DNA from: Parafilimonas terrae
Lineage (GTDB): Bacteria > Bacteroidota > Bacteroidia > Chitinophagales > Chitinophagaceae
DNA length: 64,000 bases
Direction: 5' to 3'
NCBI RefSeq assembly: GCF_900115755.1
Contig: NZ_FOXQ01000002.1
Coordinates: 124,001-188,000, forward strand
The notes under the pieces were generated by a model that did no database searches, was not told the DNA's origin, and was given only the letters and a program-made list of their open reading frames with translations. The translations under genes were made by a program, and so were the position numbers. Of this stretch, positions 48,060 to 57,490 are shown piece after piece. Positions within the stretch are counted from its first letter, which is position 1; each line of letters starts with the position of its first letter.

Positions 48060-48830
48060 TTAGTAATCAGAATAAGAAGCAGCATGCATTAAAATAATAT
48101 CAGCCTTAGATACATTGTTTTTATATTCTTCCAGTGTGGTTAATTTTTTCCATTCCGCATTATCCCGGAAGCTTTCCCAGTGTGCATCCCTGTCAGCCAT
48201 ATTTTCATAACTGGTTAAATACATTAAGTTGGGCATGCGGCTGCCTGTAATTACATCGCCATAAAATATAGCATTAGCATTTATATTCTTAAATATGGTA
48301 ACCTCGCCACCCTGGTTAAACATTTTCACCTTGCTTTTATGATAGTTTTCAGTTGGGCTTTCATAGCTCCTCAGTTCATAAATATGTTCTGCCTTTGGCG
48401 ATTTGAGATTGGGTAATGTTAATTGCTGCGCCATAGGAAATGCTGTAAGCATTATTGTTTCCATTCGTTTATAAGGCGGGTTTTTATAATCTGCATTTAA
48501 ATAAGAAGCGGCTGCCGTTTTATAAAGATTATCAGTCATTAAACGGGCCGGTAAGTTCACAAACTCATCAAAAGATTTATAGGGAACAATTACATAAATA
48601 ATCTTGTCGGCAACCGTGTCATTTGCTATCGGTTTAAATACGCCCACGTTTTTTATAGCCTTTCGGTGAAGCGCCGGCAGGTATGCCGTTTGCAGGTAAG
48701 TATCTAATGCCGTTTCCTGCGAAGCATCGGTAAAATGATATACAGTTATTGCGTAAATATCACCGGCAAAACTTTGGAATGAAAATGCAACGCAGAAAAA
48801 CGCTGCAAAAAATGTAATCCTTTTTTTCAT
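48060..48830 (-). CDS. Secreted NIPSNAP-family protein
   Basis: A 256-residue exported protein (signal MKKRITFFAAFFCVAFSFQSFA) with two NIPSNAP ferredoxin-like domains. The first covers about 25-130 (YAITVYHFTDASQETALDTYLQTAYLPALHRKAI), the second about 140-256 (AEHIYELRSYESPTENYHKSKVKMFNQGGEVTIFKNI, MPNLMYLTSYENMADRDAHWESFRDNAEWKKL). This is the standard Bacteroidota arrangement. The biochemical role is not established. Confidence 0.92.
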   Translation of the reverse strand: MKKRITFFAAFFCVAFSFQSFAGDIYAITVYHFTDASQETALDTYLQTAYLPALHRKAIKNVGVFKPIANDTVADKIIYVIVPYKSFDEFVNLPARLMTDNLYKTAAASYLNADYKNPPYKRMETIMLTAFPMAQQLTLPNLKSPKAEHIYELRSYESPTENYHKSKVKMFNQGGEVTIFKNINANAIFYGDVITGSRMPNLMYLTSYENMADRDAHWESFRDNAEWKKLTTLEEYKNNVSKADIILMHAASYSDY

Positions 48831-48916
48831 GCTGTTAATTTAGGCAGCTAAGTTAAACCGCATATATTAAATATAACGTTCACATTATGTTGAACCTATT
48901 AATCTTTTTGAATAAC

Positions 48917-48924
48917 TATTTTTG
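48917..48924 (+). promoter_or_regulatory. Likely -7 element of aguB
   Basis: TATTTTTG fits TAnnTTTG, 18 bases before the ATG at 48943. The nearest -33 TTG candidate has a 24-base spacer. Confidence 0.5.
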
Positions 48925-48942
48925 CAACTTAAATTTTTTCAC

Positions 48943-49806
48943 ATGATAAAAGTGGCTGGCATACAAATGAGCTGTACGGCAGACAAACAGGCTAACCTTG
49001 AAAAAATGACAGGAAAAATAAGAGAAGCGGCGGCGAAAGGTGCGCAGGTTATTTGTTCGCAGGAATTATTCACTTCACTGTATTTCTGCGATGAGGAGAA
49101 TTACGATAATTTCAAACTGGCGGAAGCCATTCCCGGCGAAACCACTGATGCGCTTTGTGTACTGGCGAAAGAACTGAATGTGGTAATTATTGCTTCGCTG
49201 TTTGAAAAAAGGGCTCAGGGTATTTATCACAATACGACAGCGGTTATTGATGCAGATGGAACTTATCTTGGCAAATACCGCAAAATGCATATTCCCGATG
49301 ACCCTGCTTATTACGAGAAATTTTATTTCACGCCGGGTGATTTAGGCTACAAGGTTTGGAAAACAAAATACGGCACTTTTGGCGTATTGATATGCTGGGA
49401 TCAATGGTACCCAGAAGCAGCCCGCATAACATCGTTAATGGGCGCTGAAATTTTATTTTATCCAACTGCCATTGGCTGGGCCACAGACCAGGATGGAGCA
49501 ACCAATGATGAACAATATAATGCATGGCAAACTATTCAGCGCAGCCATGCGGTTGCAAATGGCGTGCACGTGGTAAGCGTGAACAGGGTAGGGCTGGAGC
49601 AGGATGGAAGAATGAAATTCTGGGGCGGTTCATTTGTTTCAAATCCGTTTGGCAATCTCATTTATAAAGCTTCGCATGAAGATGAAGAAGTGTTTGTGGT
49701 GGATATTGATACAAAGAAAACTGATCAGTACAGAACGCATTGGCCTTTTATGCGGGACAGACGGATTGATTCTTACGAACAGATAACGAAAAGGTTTATT
49801 GATTAG
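48943..49806 (+). CDS. aguB: N-carbamoylputrescine amidase
   Basis: A 287-residue nitrilase-superfamily enzyme that converts N-carbamoylputrescine to putrescine, CO2 and ammonia. The Glu-Lys-Cys triad is visible in QELFTSLYFC, KYRKMHIPDDP and GVLICWDQWYPEAARI; the plant/bacterial AguB signature AIGWATDQDGATNDEQYNAWQTIQRSHAVANG and the ending THWPFMRDRRIDSY fix the assignment. Its partner, agmatine deiminase, lies 463 bases downstream, separated by an inserted four-helix-bundle gene. I use the ATG at 48943. Confidence 0.95.
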   Translation: MIKVAGIQMSCTADKQANLEKMTGKIREAAAKGAQVICSQELFTSLYFCDEENYDNFKLAEAIPGETTDALCVLAKELNVVIIASLFEKRAQGIYHNTTAVIDADGTYLGKYRKMHIPDDPAYYEKFYFTPGDLGYKVWKTKYGTFGVLICWDQWYPEAARITSLMGAEILFYPTAIGWATDQDGATNDEQYNAWQTIQRSHAVANGVHVVSVNRVGLEQDGRMKFWGGSFVSNPFGNLIYKASHEDEEVFVVDIDTKKTDQYRTHWPFMRDRRIDSYEQITKRFID

Positions 49807-49842
49807 AGTCTGGAAGTTGGAAAAGTCCGAAAGTCCGGAAGA
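49807..49842 (+). repeat. Degenerate GTCCGGAAG-word repeat, left flank
   Basis: Short-period words (AGTCTGGAAGTTGG, AAGTCCGAAAGTCCGGAAGA) directly after aguB. Similar words occur inverted at 50271-50330, on the other side of the four-helix-bundle gene. Confidence 0.55.
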
Positions 49843-49898
49843 ATGTTCGTGAAATTATAAAGTACTTTTAATAATCTAACCCTTAAATAAAAAATGCT

Positions 49899-50252
49899 AT
49901 GCCGTTTAAATTCGAGAAGCTTATTGTTTGGCAAAAAGCTTTAGACCTGGCAACGATTGTTGATGAGACATCGAAAAAGTTTCCAAGAGAAGAGTTGTAT
50001 GTTCTGGCTTCTCAAATTAAAAGGGCTGCTGATTCCATTTCATTAAATATTGCTGAAGGTTCAACCGGTCAGTTAAATGCAGAGTTTAAACGGTTCCTTG
50101 GTATAGCATTACGGTCAGATATTGAAGTAGTTGGTTGTATTTATTTAGCTAAACGAAGGAATATTATTAATGAAGAGGATTTTAATAAAATTTATAAATC
50201 CTGCGAAGAAATTTTAGTAATGATTAATGCACTAAGAAATTCACTTGGATAA
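49899..50252 (+). CDS. Four-helix-bundle protein (S23 / 23S-rRNA IVP family)
   Basis: A 117-residue all-helical cytoplasmic protein. FEKLIVWQKALDLATIVDETSKKFP, then LASQIKRAADSISLNIAEGSTGQ and FKRFLGIALRSDIEVVGCIYLAKR, is the signature of the four-helix-bundle family first seen in 23S rRNA intervening sequences and related to the Avd accessory proteins of diversity-generating retroelements. The function of stand-alone copies is unknown. It splits the aguB-aguA pair and is flanked by inverted degenerate repeats, suggesting insertion. Confidence 0.92.
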   Translation: MPFKFEKLIVWQKALDLATIVDETSKKFPREELYVLASQIKRAADSISLNIAEGSTGQLNAEFKRFLGIALRSDIEVVGCIYLAKRRNIINEEDFNKIYKSCEEILVMINALRNSLG

Positions 50253-50268
50253 ATTCAATAATAAACGT

Positions 50269-51351
50269 ATGTCTAAAAGTCTTTCTGACTTACCGTCTTC
50301 CGGTCTTCCGAACTCCCGTACTCCCCGCCAAATCGGCCTTCACTTTCCCGCCGAATTTGGCCCGCAGGAAGCTATGTGGCTGAGCTGGCCGCATAAAGAA
50401 GCTTCATGGCCGGGAAAAATTGAAACAATTTACAAACCCTATTCACAATTTATAAAAGCGGTTTCGGCAGGGCAGAAGGTGTGCATTAATGTAGTGGATG
50501 AAGAAATGAAAACTTTTGCTGAGCAGGTATTATTAAAGGAAGACGTAAACCTGCAGCAGGTGAAGTTTTTTCTGCACCCGACAAACGATGCCTGGTGCCG
50601 TGACCATGGCCCCGCATTTGTGGTAAATACAGAGAAGAAAGAAAAAGCTATTGTTGACTGGGGTTATAACGCCTGGGGCAATAAATATCCTCCTTATGAT
50701 CTTGATGATGTAATACCTACTTTAATTGCAAGAGCGTTGAAATTACCCGTGTTTTATCCGGGTATTGTAATGGAAGGCGGGTCGGTTGAATTTAATGGTA
50801 AAGGAACATTGCTTACTTCAACAGCCTGCCTGTTAAACCCAAACAGGAACCCGCAATTAAACCAGCAGCAGATAGAAAATTATTTGCGCGAATATTATGG
50901 TGTGGAACAAATTCTTTGGGTGGACGAAGGCATTGTTGGCGATGATACTGACGGCCATATTGATGATACCGTTCGGTTTGTGAATGAGGACACGGTGATT
51001 ACTGTAGTAGAAGAAAATAAATCTGATGAGAATTATGAACTGCTGCAGCATAATTTGAAACAGCTCAAAGCCATGCGGTTGCTAAATGGCAGGCAGCTAA
51101 ATATAGTTGAACTGCCTATGCCTGATGCTGTGATTTATGAAGACCAGCGCCTGCCTGCATCCTATGCCAATTTTTATATAGGAAATGATGTTGTGGTTGT
51201 ACCTGTTTTTGCATGCGATAAAGATGAAAAAGCATTAGAGATTATTCAACAGCAATTTCCAACGAGAAAGGTGGTTGGAATAAATTCAGTTGATATTATT
51301 TGGGGGTTAGGCAGCTTTCATTGTTTAAGCCAGCAGGAACCGGCTGTGTAA
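50269..51351 (+). CDS. aguA: Agmatine deiminase
   Basis: A 360-residue guanidino-group-modifying enzyme converting agmatine to N-carbamoylputrescine. FPAEFGPQEAMWLSWPHKEASWPG, the WCRDHGPAFVV catalytic-loop motif, EGGSVEFNGKGTLLTS, DDTDGHIDDTVRF and the terminal nucleophile Cys in GLGSFHCLSQQEP identify it. The first 24 or so residues (Ser/Pro/Leu-rich) are encoded by a degenerate GTCTTCCG repeat and are not part of the usual family start; no later ATG precedes the conserved core, so the start seems supplied by the repeat. The TTG at 50245 is an alternative start. Confidence 0.93.
   Translation: MSKSLSDLPSSGLPNSRTPRQIGLHFPAEFGPQEAMWLSWPHKEASWPGKIETIYKPYSQFIKAVSAGQKVCINVVDEEMKTFAEQVLLKEDVNLQQVKFFLHPTNDAWCRDHGPAFVVNTEKKEKAIVDWGYNAWGNKYPPYDLDDVIPTLIARALKLPVFYPGIVMEGGSVEFNGKGTLLTSTACLLNPNRNPQLNQQQIENYLREYYGVEQILWVDEGIVGDDTDGHIDDTVRFVNEDTVITVVEENKSDENYELLQHNLKQLKAMRLLNGRQLNIVELPMPDAVIYEDQRLPASYANFYIGNDVVVVPVFACDKDEKALEIIQQQFPTRKVVGINSVDIIWGLGSFHCLSQQEPAV
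50271..50330 (-). repeat. Degenerate GTCCGGAAG-word repeat, right flank (inside aguA start)
   Basis: Words such as GTCTTCCGGTCTTCCG, roughly the inverse of the words at 49807-49842. They encode the atypical N-terminus of agmatine deiminase. Confidence 0.55.
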
Positions 51352-51546
51352 AGCTATTTGTAGTACTGGCATACCGCTAAATCTATATTGCCTGACTGCA
51401 ATTCACCCGCTGAATGGCTGCGGGATGGAGCGAATATCCCGCTGAAGATTTGGGCGATAGCTATGTGGCGGAATAGCAGCGACAGCCCGGGCTGCAGTTG
51501 CCAACTTTCATGCTGCTGACAGCCCCAATGAAAGCATTGAAAAATT

Positions 51547-52524
51547 TTATCCTATTTCCTGCCAATGCCCCATTTTGCCAAACTTTTCAATACGTAGCTG
51601 AGTGCGGCGCTCAGGCGTTAAATCCCTTACTTCGTTGAGTGCTTTTTTAATATGGTCTTTTAGTATGGATGCAGATAAATCGTAATCCCAATGAGCGCCA
51701 CCATCCGGCTCGGGCACTATATCATCAACCAAATCAAAACCCTTCATATCTGTGGCTGTAAGTTTTAATTGCTCGGCCGCCACTTCTTTTTTCTCCCAGC
51801 TTCTCCATAAAATAGTGCTGCAGTTTTCAGGGGAAATAACGGTGTACCAGGCATTTTCCATCATTAAAATGCGGTCGCCCACGCCAATACCCAAAGCGCC
51901 GCCACTGGCGCCCTCGCCAATAATACAGCAGATGATAGGAACCCGCAGGCGTATCATTTCGTAAATGTTACGTGCAATGGCTTCGCCCTGGCCGCGCTCT
52001 TCAGCTTCCATACCGGGATAAGCGCCGGGCGTATCAATTAAAGTAATAACAGGTTTATTAAATTTTTCGGCGATTCTCATTAAGCGCAGCGCCTTGCGAT
52101 AACCTTCCGGGTTTGCCATACCAAAATTGCGCAATTGGCGGGTTTTGGTATTTATGCCTTTTTGCTGGCCTATAACCATTACCGTTTCGCCATCAAGTTC
52201 GCCCAGGCCGCCTACCATAGCTTTATCATCTCTTACATTACGGTCGCCATGTATCTCGATAAAATTGGTAAGCATTTTATCAATATATTTCATGGTATAG
52301 GGCCTATCCGGATGACGGCTTAACTGAACGCGCTGCCAGGGTGTAAGATGTGCTGTAATATTTTTTCTTCTTTCAAAAACCGAATTCTCTAATTGCTCGA
52401 TGGTTTGAGAATAATCTATTTTGGAATTTTTTTCTGCAAGTTTTTTTGTTTGATCAATTTGCTCATATAGTTCTTTAATCGGCTGTTCAAAATCCAGGAA
52501 CTGCCTGTTGGGATACTGCGGCAT
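51547..52524 (-). CDS. accA: Acetyl-CoA carboxylase carboxyltransferase subunit alpha
   Basis: A 325-residue subunit of the carboxyltransferase that makes malonyl-CoA for fatty-acid synthesis. The N-terminal [22 protein letters not shown] helix, [80 protein letters not shown] and [30 protein letters not shown] are the family core. Complete in length. accD and accBC are not adjacent, as is common in the phylum. Confidence 0.97.
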   Translation of the reverse strand: MPQYPNRQFLDFEQPIKELYEQIDQTKKLAEKNSKIDYSQTIEQLENSVFERRKNITAHLTPWQRVQLSRHPDRPYTMKYIDKMLTNFIEIHGDRNVRDDKAMVGGLGELDGETVMVIGQQKGINTKTRQLRNFGMANPEGYRKALRLMRIAEKFNKPVITLIDTPGAYPGMEAEERGQGEAIARNIYEMIRLRVPIICCIIGEGASGGALGIGVGDRILMMENAWYTVISPENCSTILWRSWEKKEVAAEQLKLTATDMKGFDLVDDIVPEPDGGAHWDYDLSASILKDHIKKALNEVRDLTPERRTQLRIEKFGKMGHWQEIG

Positions 52525-53147
52525 ATTGTTAAATTGTTGGGCGGTAAAAGTAAGAGAGAATTTTTAAATCAACTGATGTTTAAAATAGTATTCCAATAAG
52601 AAGGAGTGAAATATGGGCGCTATTTTTTATAGAATGTCAAAGTAATACTTTCAATTAAACCTGTTTGTAAAAATAATGGGTACGCCGTAATGGTACCAGC
52701 ATTATTTTTATTCAGTATCGTAAAATTTGATTAATACGGGAATTTATATTCATCAATCATGTTGGAACAGAAAAATATAACCGTGTTAGTTCTACATTGT
52801 CTGAACAATATGGAAACGTTGCCAGCGTCAATTATCGAATAATTTTTCCGAAAATTCTGTTGTGTCTCTTTTCGCTGATATTTCCTATCAAGAGGGATAT
52901 TGAAAATCTACAGAAACAGAGTTTTGTCTTGAATACTCAGAATAAACAAATAACTGATTAGTTTATTTGAAACCACTACTGCAACAGTTTCAAATAGGCT
53001 CACAGGTGTGGCCATCTCATTCTCGTTTCACCAAACATTTTCAAATATAATTGATTGCTTATAGTTATATCGCTAACCATGCCATACAGGTAAACTTTTG
53101 ATTCTGCGTTCTCAGCAATACACGTTTGGCAATAGTTTATGTTTTAC
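52525..53147. other. Long intergenic region between accA and the KAP-like NTPase gene
   Basis: About 620 A+T-rich bases. I see no RNA gene or clear terminator. A frame open for about 80 codons runs without an ATG and ends at the stop near 52960 (it reads HVGTEKYNRVSSTLSEQYG in part), perhaps a decayed coding remnant; I recognise no family. The region may mark the edge of the accessory segment that follows. Confidence 0.4.
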
Positions 53148-56100
53148 TTAACTGCATTTATTTATTCTATCCGTAAACAAATTATTTATCATAAAATATC
53201 TGTCTAAAGCTGCTCCAAAATGGTATGCATTGTCATTAAAATCATCTTCTAAATATATCATTTCATCAAGGCTCTTATTATATTCATCGCCTGTTGAGTG
53301 TAATTGTAAAGCCTTTTCATAATTTAATTTTGCCATGCTGAAATAGTATGATGCATCATATAATGAATAAGAATATTCATCTCCAAAAAGATCTTTCAAT
53401 CCTTCATTTACTTTTTTCAATGATTTCCTATCAACATATTTATTATAAAACTTACCAATTTTATAATAAATAGTAGCTTGATGGCTAAACCCTAGCATGT
53501 AATCAGAGCCATAAAAATTTAGTATTCTTATATTATTTACTAAAGCAGATATATATCCTATCATGTGCGTTATTTTATCTTCTTCCTTACTCTCATTTTC
53601 TAACCGCAGCCTACATATAAAAGCATAATATTCAAGCTCCATAATACGGCAATGCTGCGTTGCTATAGCGTTATAGGAATTTATTATATCCTCGTAATTA
53701 TTATAAGCATTGCCTCCTAATTTTTTTGCTATGTAATTATATAATAAATAAATTTCTCTTACTTCCGGATGGTTTGACAGATTACATCTAAAGTATTCAT
53801 TTGGTGGGAGTGTACTTTGGTCTTTTTTCTCTTTTTTAATTTGATCTATGATTTTTTGCTCAAATTTTTTAGCCATGTGGTTTTCAGTATTTTCAGCATT
53901 TTTATTTGCAAATTCCAACAATGGCTTTATGAAATATACCCGAAGAATTTCTAGAAAATAAATAACGGTATCTTCAGTATCAGTTAATGATTCAGCTTTC
54001 TCTATTGGTGTCACCTGGCTTTTATCATATAATACAGCTTTTAACAGAATTAAAATTTTTCTTAACTGAAAGCTGGCTGATAATGACCTTCCCCTTCTTA
54101 CAAAATAAAAAGCAGATAAATAATAATACTTAATTACAAGTACAAGTGAGGGCTTTGGTGATGAATTTAATAAGTTCAAAAATTTTAGGTCAATTCCATT
54201 GACACATAAACTACCGGAATAATCAGATATTAAATCAGAAGGTCTTATTTTTTTAAAATTATCTTCTTTAAGAGATGCCAAAATACTATCACCGATTGAA
54301 GAAAGTAAGATCGCCAGATACCGAAAATGAAACTTTGTAAACCTTTGTTCCAGCCTAAAGCTATCATTAGTTGTTTTCAAAACGTCTACAATATTTGTCA
54401 AATTATACTTACCCCAGTCATATATAAATTCCTTATCGTTCTTATCATGACCAAAAATATTTTTTGATAGTAGCAGCTGCTGCAAAGCTGTAAAATAAAG
54501 AGCCAGTGCGAAAACCGGAAAACGGTGTTTGTTATTGTTACTGCTTAACTGCCCCCCATAAATAGTTCTTATTTGTCGCAGATTTTCTTCGATTCTTGAG
54601 AATGTACCAGTGGGTAATAAGCCTTCTTCGGGTAAAACAATAGAGTTTCTATAATAGAATAAATTTCCTACGACCAAATAAGTATTCGTTTTTACCAAAT
54701 ACGTTTGATCGTTAATTCCTTTAATCTGTTTTTTGCTTATCTGTTCAATAAGATCAAAAAACTTTCCAACTGAATTGGGAAGTTTTGCAGCAGAATTGCT
54801 TTCAATACTCATTTTTTCTTCAGCAACAGCCATAGCAAGAAAAGCCTGATTAGAAACTTGCAACAACTCGATAATTGCAGCTGAAGATATTGTGTTTGTC
54901 ATTGCAATGTTATGATTTTCATTAGTGGTTAAACTCGCTTTATGAAGCAAGAATTTAATAGCATATTCTGAGGCATCTGAATACCAGGCTAATGCCTGCT
55001 CATAAGCAACTATTTTTTCATAGCATAATCCGATTTTCAGCATTGATATTGAGAGCGTAATAAAATCCTGGTATAAAAAATCTTTTATATCCTTATTCCC
55101 CAAAGGTTTAATGGCATCAGAATAGGCGACGATAGAGTCATCATATTCCTGATCAAAAAAATGAAGGTCTCCCAAGATATTGTTCATAAGGGCTATTGAA
55201 TGTACTTGATTGTTTTCTTGAGAAGAATTTTCATTAAACTTTGCATATATACTTCTAAGTTCTTTTATCTTGTTGCGAACATGTGTTTTAATCAGAAAAC
55301 TTTCATCTAAAGTAAAATTGAATGCTGCTGATTCAGCCTCAAAAAGCTTAGACTGATAACTCAACTCATTCAATGTTCTGTTATAAAATTTATAATTGAA
55401 TAATCCAACTTCAGTTTCCTTAACATGGCTGTTTTTCAAATATTCCACAACTGCTTTCAAGTGCTCTTTTGTTGTAGGTGTTTTATTTGTTGACAAAACT
55501 TCCGGGATTAACTCGAGGCTCGAAATATTAAAGCCAAAAGGATGAAACTTTAATAAATGATCAAATAAATAAGATGTAGATACTATAATATTATCACTGT
55601 ATTGCTTAAAATTTCTTCCGTATTTAATGAGAAAAGGCCGGTACAAATAGTTTATAAAGCCAATCTTATATTGTGTGTGGTAATTAAAATATAAATACCT
55701 CTTTTTTTCATTACTGATATGCTTTGATTTGAAAACAATTGTTCTTCCTTTACCTTCTTCTTCAACTGGGACATCTTTTCTTATGAATTCATGAATAGTT
55801 TTAATTAACTTCTTCGGGGATCCGTTGGTTCTATAAGTTAAATAAATAATGAAGTTTTGAAGCAAAAGGCCAATTTTATAAGTTTCACAAGCACTATTAT
55901 CATTATCTATAACACATTTAAAAAGATCTTTTTCTTTTTTACGGTCGATTTCAGCGCCGAAAATAAGCCCGCATAAATATCTTTCAATTGTTTTACTCAA
56001 TGAGGTAGTATTAACATCCCTATCTTTCAAAAAACTATCAACATTAAAAACATAATTAAAAATGCTGCCCAATGACGACTGACGATCTGCAACGTCTGCT

Positions 56101-57203
56101 AAAGATGCGTCAAACATTTCTCTCCCCGCGATAAAAACAAAACTTGCTTCTGCAGTAGTTATGAAATTTTTTAAGCCTGCAACTAAATTTATTACTGCCT
56201 GTTTCCTGTTTCTTTGTGATTGCAGGTAGTTATTATTCCAGTTTTCATTTTTTGTAAAATCAATTTCCTGATAATAAGAAGTTGTTGGCGTTGGCGGATC
56301 TATTTTGTCTAATTCGTCAAAAACAAACATGAAATTGAACCGTCCCTTTAATTTTTTTATAATATTGGATAACGCGTATTCAATTTCCTTTGAAGTGGCA
56401 GCGGGCAGCGTTTCCGACCTTTTCTTTGATCTTCCAGCATATGGGAGATTGAATAAAGTAAATAAAAATTCATTTGAATGCGCTTTTTCTGAGGTAACAG
56501 AAGCATAACAACGTTTATTTAAAAAGGTTAATTTATCTTCCAAATCCGAGTTGAAATTCTCAACCTCATCTTTTCTTTCATTAAAGGATTTTTTTTTGAA
56601 CAGAAAAAAATATCTGCGAAAAATCAAGATAAGTATAAGCCAACAGGCAGCTTTCAAACTTATTTCTAATAAATCAATAAAAAGAGAAGGTTCAAACGGA
56701 ATAATAAAAAAGTTCTTTATTAAGGTTGGTTTCCAGATGCCTATAATAAGTAGCCCTAAAAATATAATTGTTAGCGTATTCCAAAACTTGTTCTTTCTTG
56801 CTTTAACCCTCTTTATAAAATTTTCATTCTTTTTCTCATCAGAATCAAAATATTTGTCATTTACCTGTGCTACCATAATTCTCAAAACATCTATTTCAGT
56901 CAGTAGGGATTGAGCGAGGTTTAAAAAAACCGGTACTATTTTTTTTGAAGATCCTGGTCCATTATATTTTTTTATTACTCTATTTACAAAACTGGTTTTA
57001 CCGCTCCCGCGGTATCCGGTAACAAGGTATGCCCCCTTATTATTGTTAAGAAATTCCAGGAATTTACTCTCCATTTCTTCTCGTTCAAAATACATTTTAA
57101 ACTTGTCTGAACTATCTTCGTAAGAGTAAGGTGTATTTGTTAACTCGTAGTCATCATTAATAGGGATACGAACGTTCTTTATAAAAAAGTCAGGTACAGG
57201 CAT
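53148..57203 (-). CDS. KAP-like membrane P-loop NTPase with TPR-like C-terminus
   Basis: A 1351-residue protein, visibly more A+T-rich than its neighbours. Walker A is GYRGSGKTS (residues 63-71) and Walker B is FMFVFDELDKID (about 291-302). Two hydrophobic segments (about 143-157 and 184-202) lie between them, the arrangement of KAP-family NTPases that sit on the inner membrane. Residues about 670-790 contain TPR-like helix pairs (LGDLHFFDQEYDDSIVAYSDAI, KIGLCYEKIVAYEQALAWYSDA), and the rest is helical. It stands alone between housekeeping and accessory genes and about 5.4 kb from a CRISPR array. A role in phage defence or stress sensing is plausible but unproven. Confidence 0.8.
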   Translation of the reverse strand: MPVPDFFIKNVRIPINDDYELTNTPYSYEDSSDKFKMYFEREEMESKFLEFLNNNKGAYLVTGYRGSGKTSFVNRVIKKYNGPGSSKKIVPVFLNLAQSLLTEIDVLRIMVAQVNDKYFDSDEKKNENFIKRVKARKNKFWNTLTIIFLGLLIIGIWKPTLIKNFFIIPFEPSLFIDLLEISLKAACWLILILIFRRYFFLFKKKSFNERKDEVENFNSDLEDKLTFLNKRCYASVTSEKAHSNEFLFTLFNLPYAGRSKKRSETLPAATSKEIEYALSNIIKKLKGRFNFMFVFDELDKIDPPTPTTSYYQEIDFTKNENWNNNYLQSQRNRKQAVINLVAGLKNFITTAEASFVFIAGREMFDASLADVADRQSSLGSIFNYVFNVDSFLKDRDVNTTSLSKTIERYLCGLIFGAEIDRKKEKDLFKCVIDNDNSACETYKIGLLLQNFIIYLTYRTNGSPKKLIKTIHEFIRKDVPVEEEGKGRTIVFKSKHISNEKKRYLYFNYHTQYKIGFINYLYRPFLIKYGRNFKQYSDNIIVSTSYLFDHLLKFHPFGFNISSLELIPEVLSTNKTPTTKEHLKAVVEYLKNSHVKETEVGLFNYKFYNRTLNELSYQSKLFEAESAAFNFTLDESFLIKTHVRNKIKELRSIYAKFNENSSQENNQVHSIALMNNILGDLHFFDQEYDDSIVAYSDAIKPLGNKDIKDFLYQDFITLSISMLKIGLCYEKIVAYEQALAWYSDASEYAIKFLLHKASLTTNENHNIAMTNTISSAAIIELLQVSNQAFLAMAVAEEKMSIESNSAAKLPNSVGKFFDLIEQISKKQIKGINDQTYLVKTNTYLVVGNLFYYRNSIVLPEEGLLPTGTFSRIEENLRQIRTIYGGQLSSNNNKHRFPVFALALYFTALQQLLLSKNIFGHDKNDKEFIYDWGKYNLTNIVDVLKTTNDSFRLEQRFTKFHFRYLAILLSSIGDSILASLKEDNFKKIRPSDLISDYSGSLCVNGIDLKFLNLLNSSPKPSLVLVIKYYYLSAFYFVRRGRSLSASFQLRKILILLKAVLYDKSQVTPIEKAESLTDTEDTVIYFLEILRVYFIKPLLEFANKNAENTENHMAKKFEQKIIDQIKKEKKDQSTLPPNEYFRCNLSNHPEVREIYLLYNYIAKKLGGNAYNNYEDIINSYNAIATQHCRIMELEYYAFICRLRLENESKEEDKITHMIGYISALVNNIRILNFYGSDYMLGFSHQATIYYKIGKFYNKYVDRKSLKKVNEGLKDLFGDEYSYSLYDASYYFSMAKLNYEKALQLHSTGDEYNKSLDEMIYLEDDFNDNAYHFGAALDRYFMINNLFTDRINKCS

Positions 57204-57431
57204 AGCATTAGTTTTTAGTTATAAATAGGTTTAGCAAACAATATATCAGCAGTAGTATTAAATTCAATAAGCGACGTGTCGCAGTGATGAATTACTAAAA
57301 ATAAAAAGTTTTATCAATTTATTCCTTTTTAGCAGTGCTTTATTTTTGTATGTCATTTTTCCTTTCAAGATTGAATTGTCCCTAATTGCATTTGCCGAAC
57401 AGCTAAATTCATTTCTTTTCATATAAAGAAA

Positions 57432-57456
57432 GGCTGCCTCTGTATTTTGGGCAGCC
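57432..57456 (-). terminator. Terminator after the small barrel gene
   Basis: GGCTGCC / GGCAGCC stem; on the minus strand the stem is followed by TTTCTTTAT. It closes the gene ending at 57491; a T run also follows on the plus strand. Confidence 0.65.
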
Positions 57457-57490
57457 CGTTTTTTAAAAGGGCGGTATGGGCTTAGTAAGT

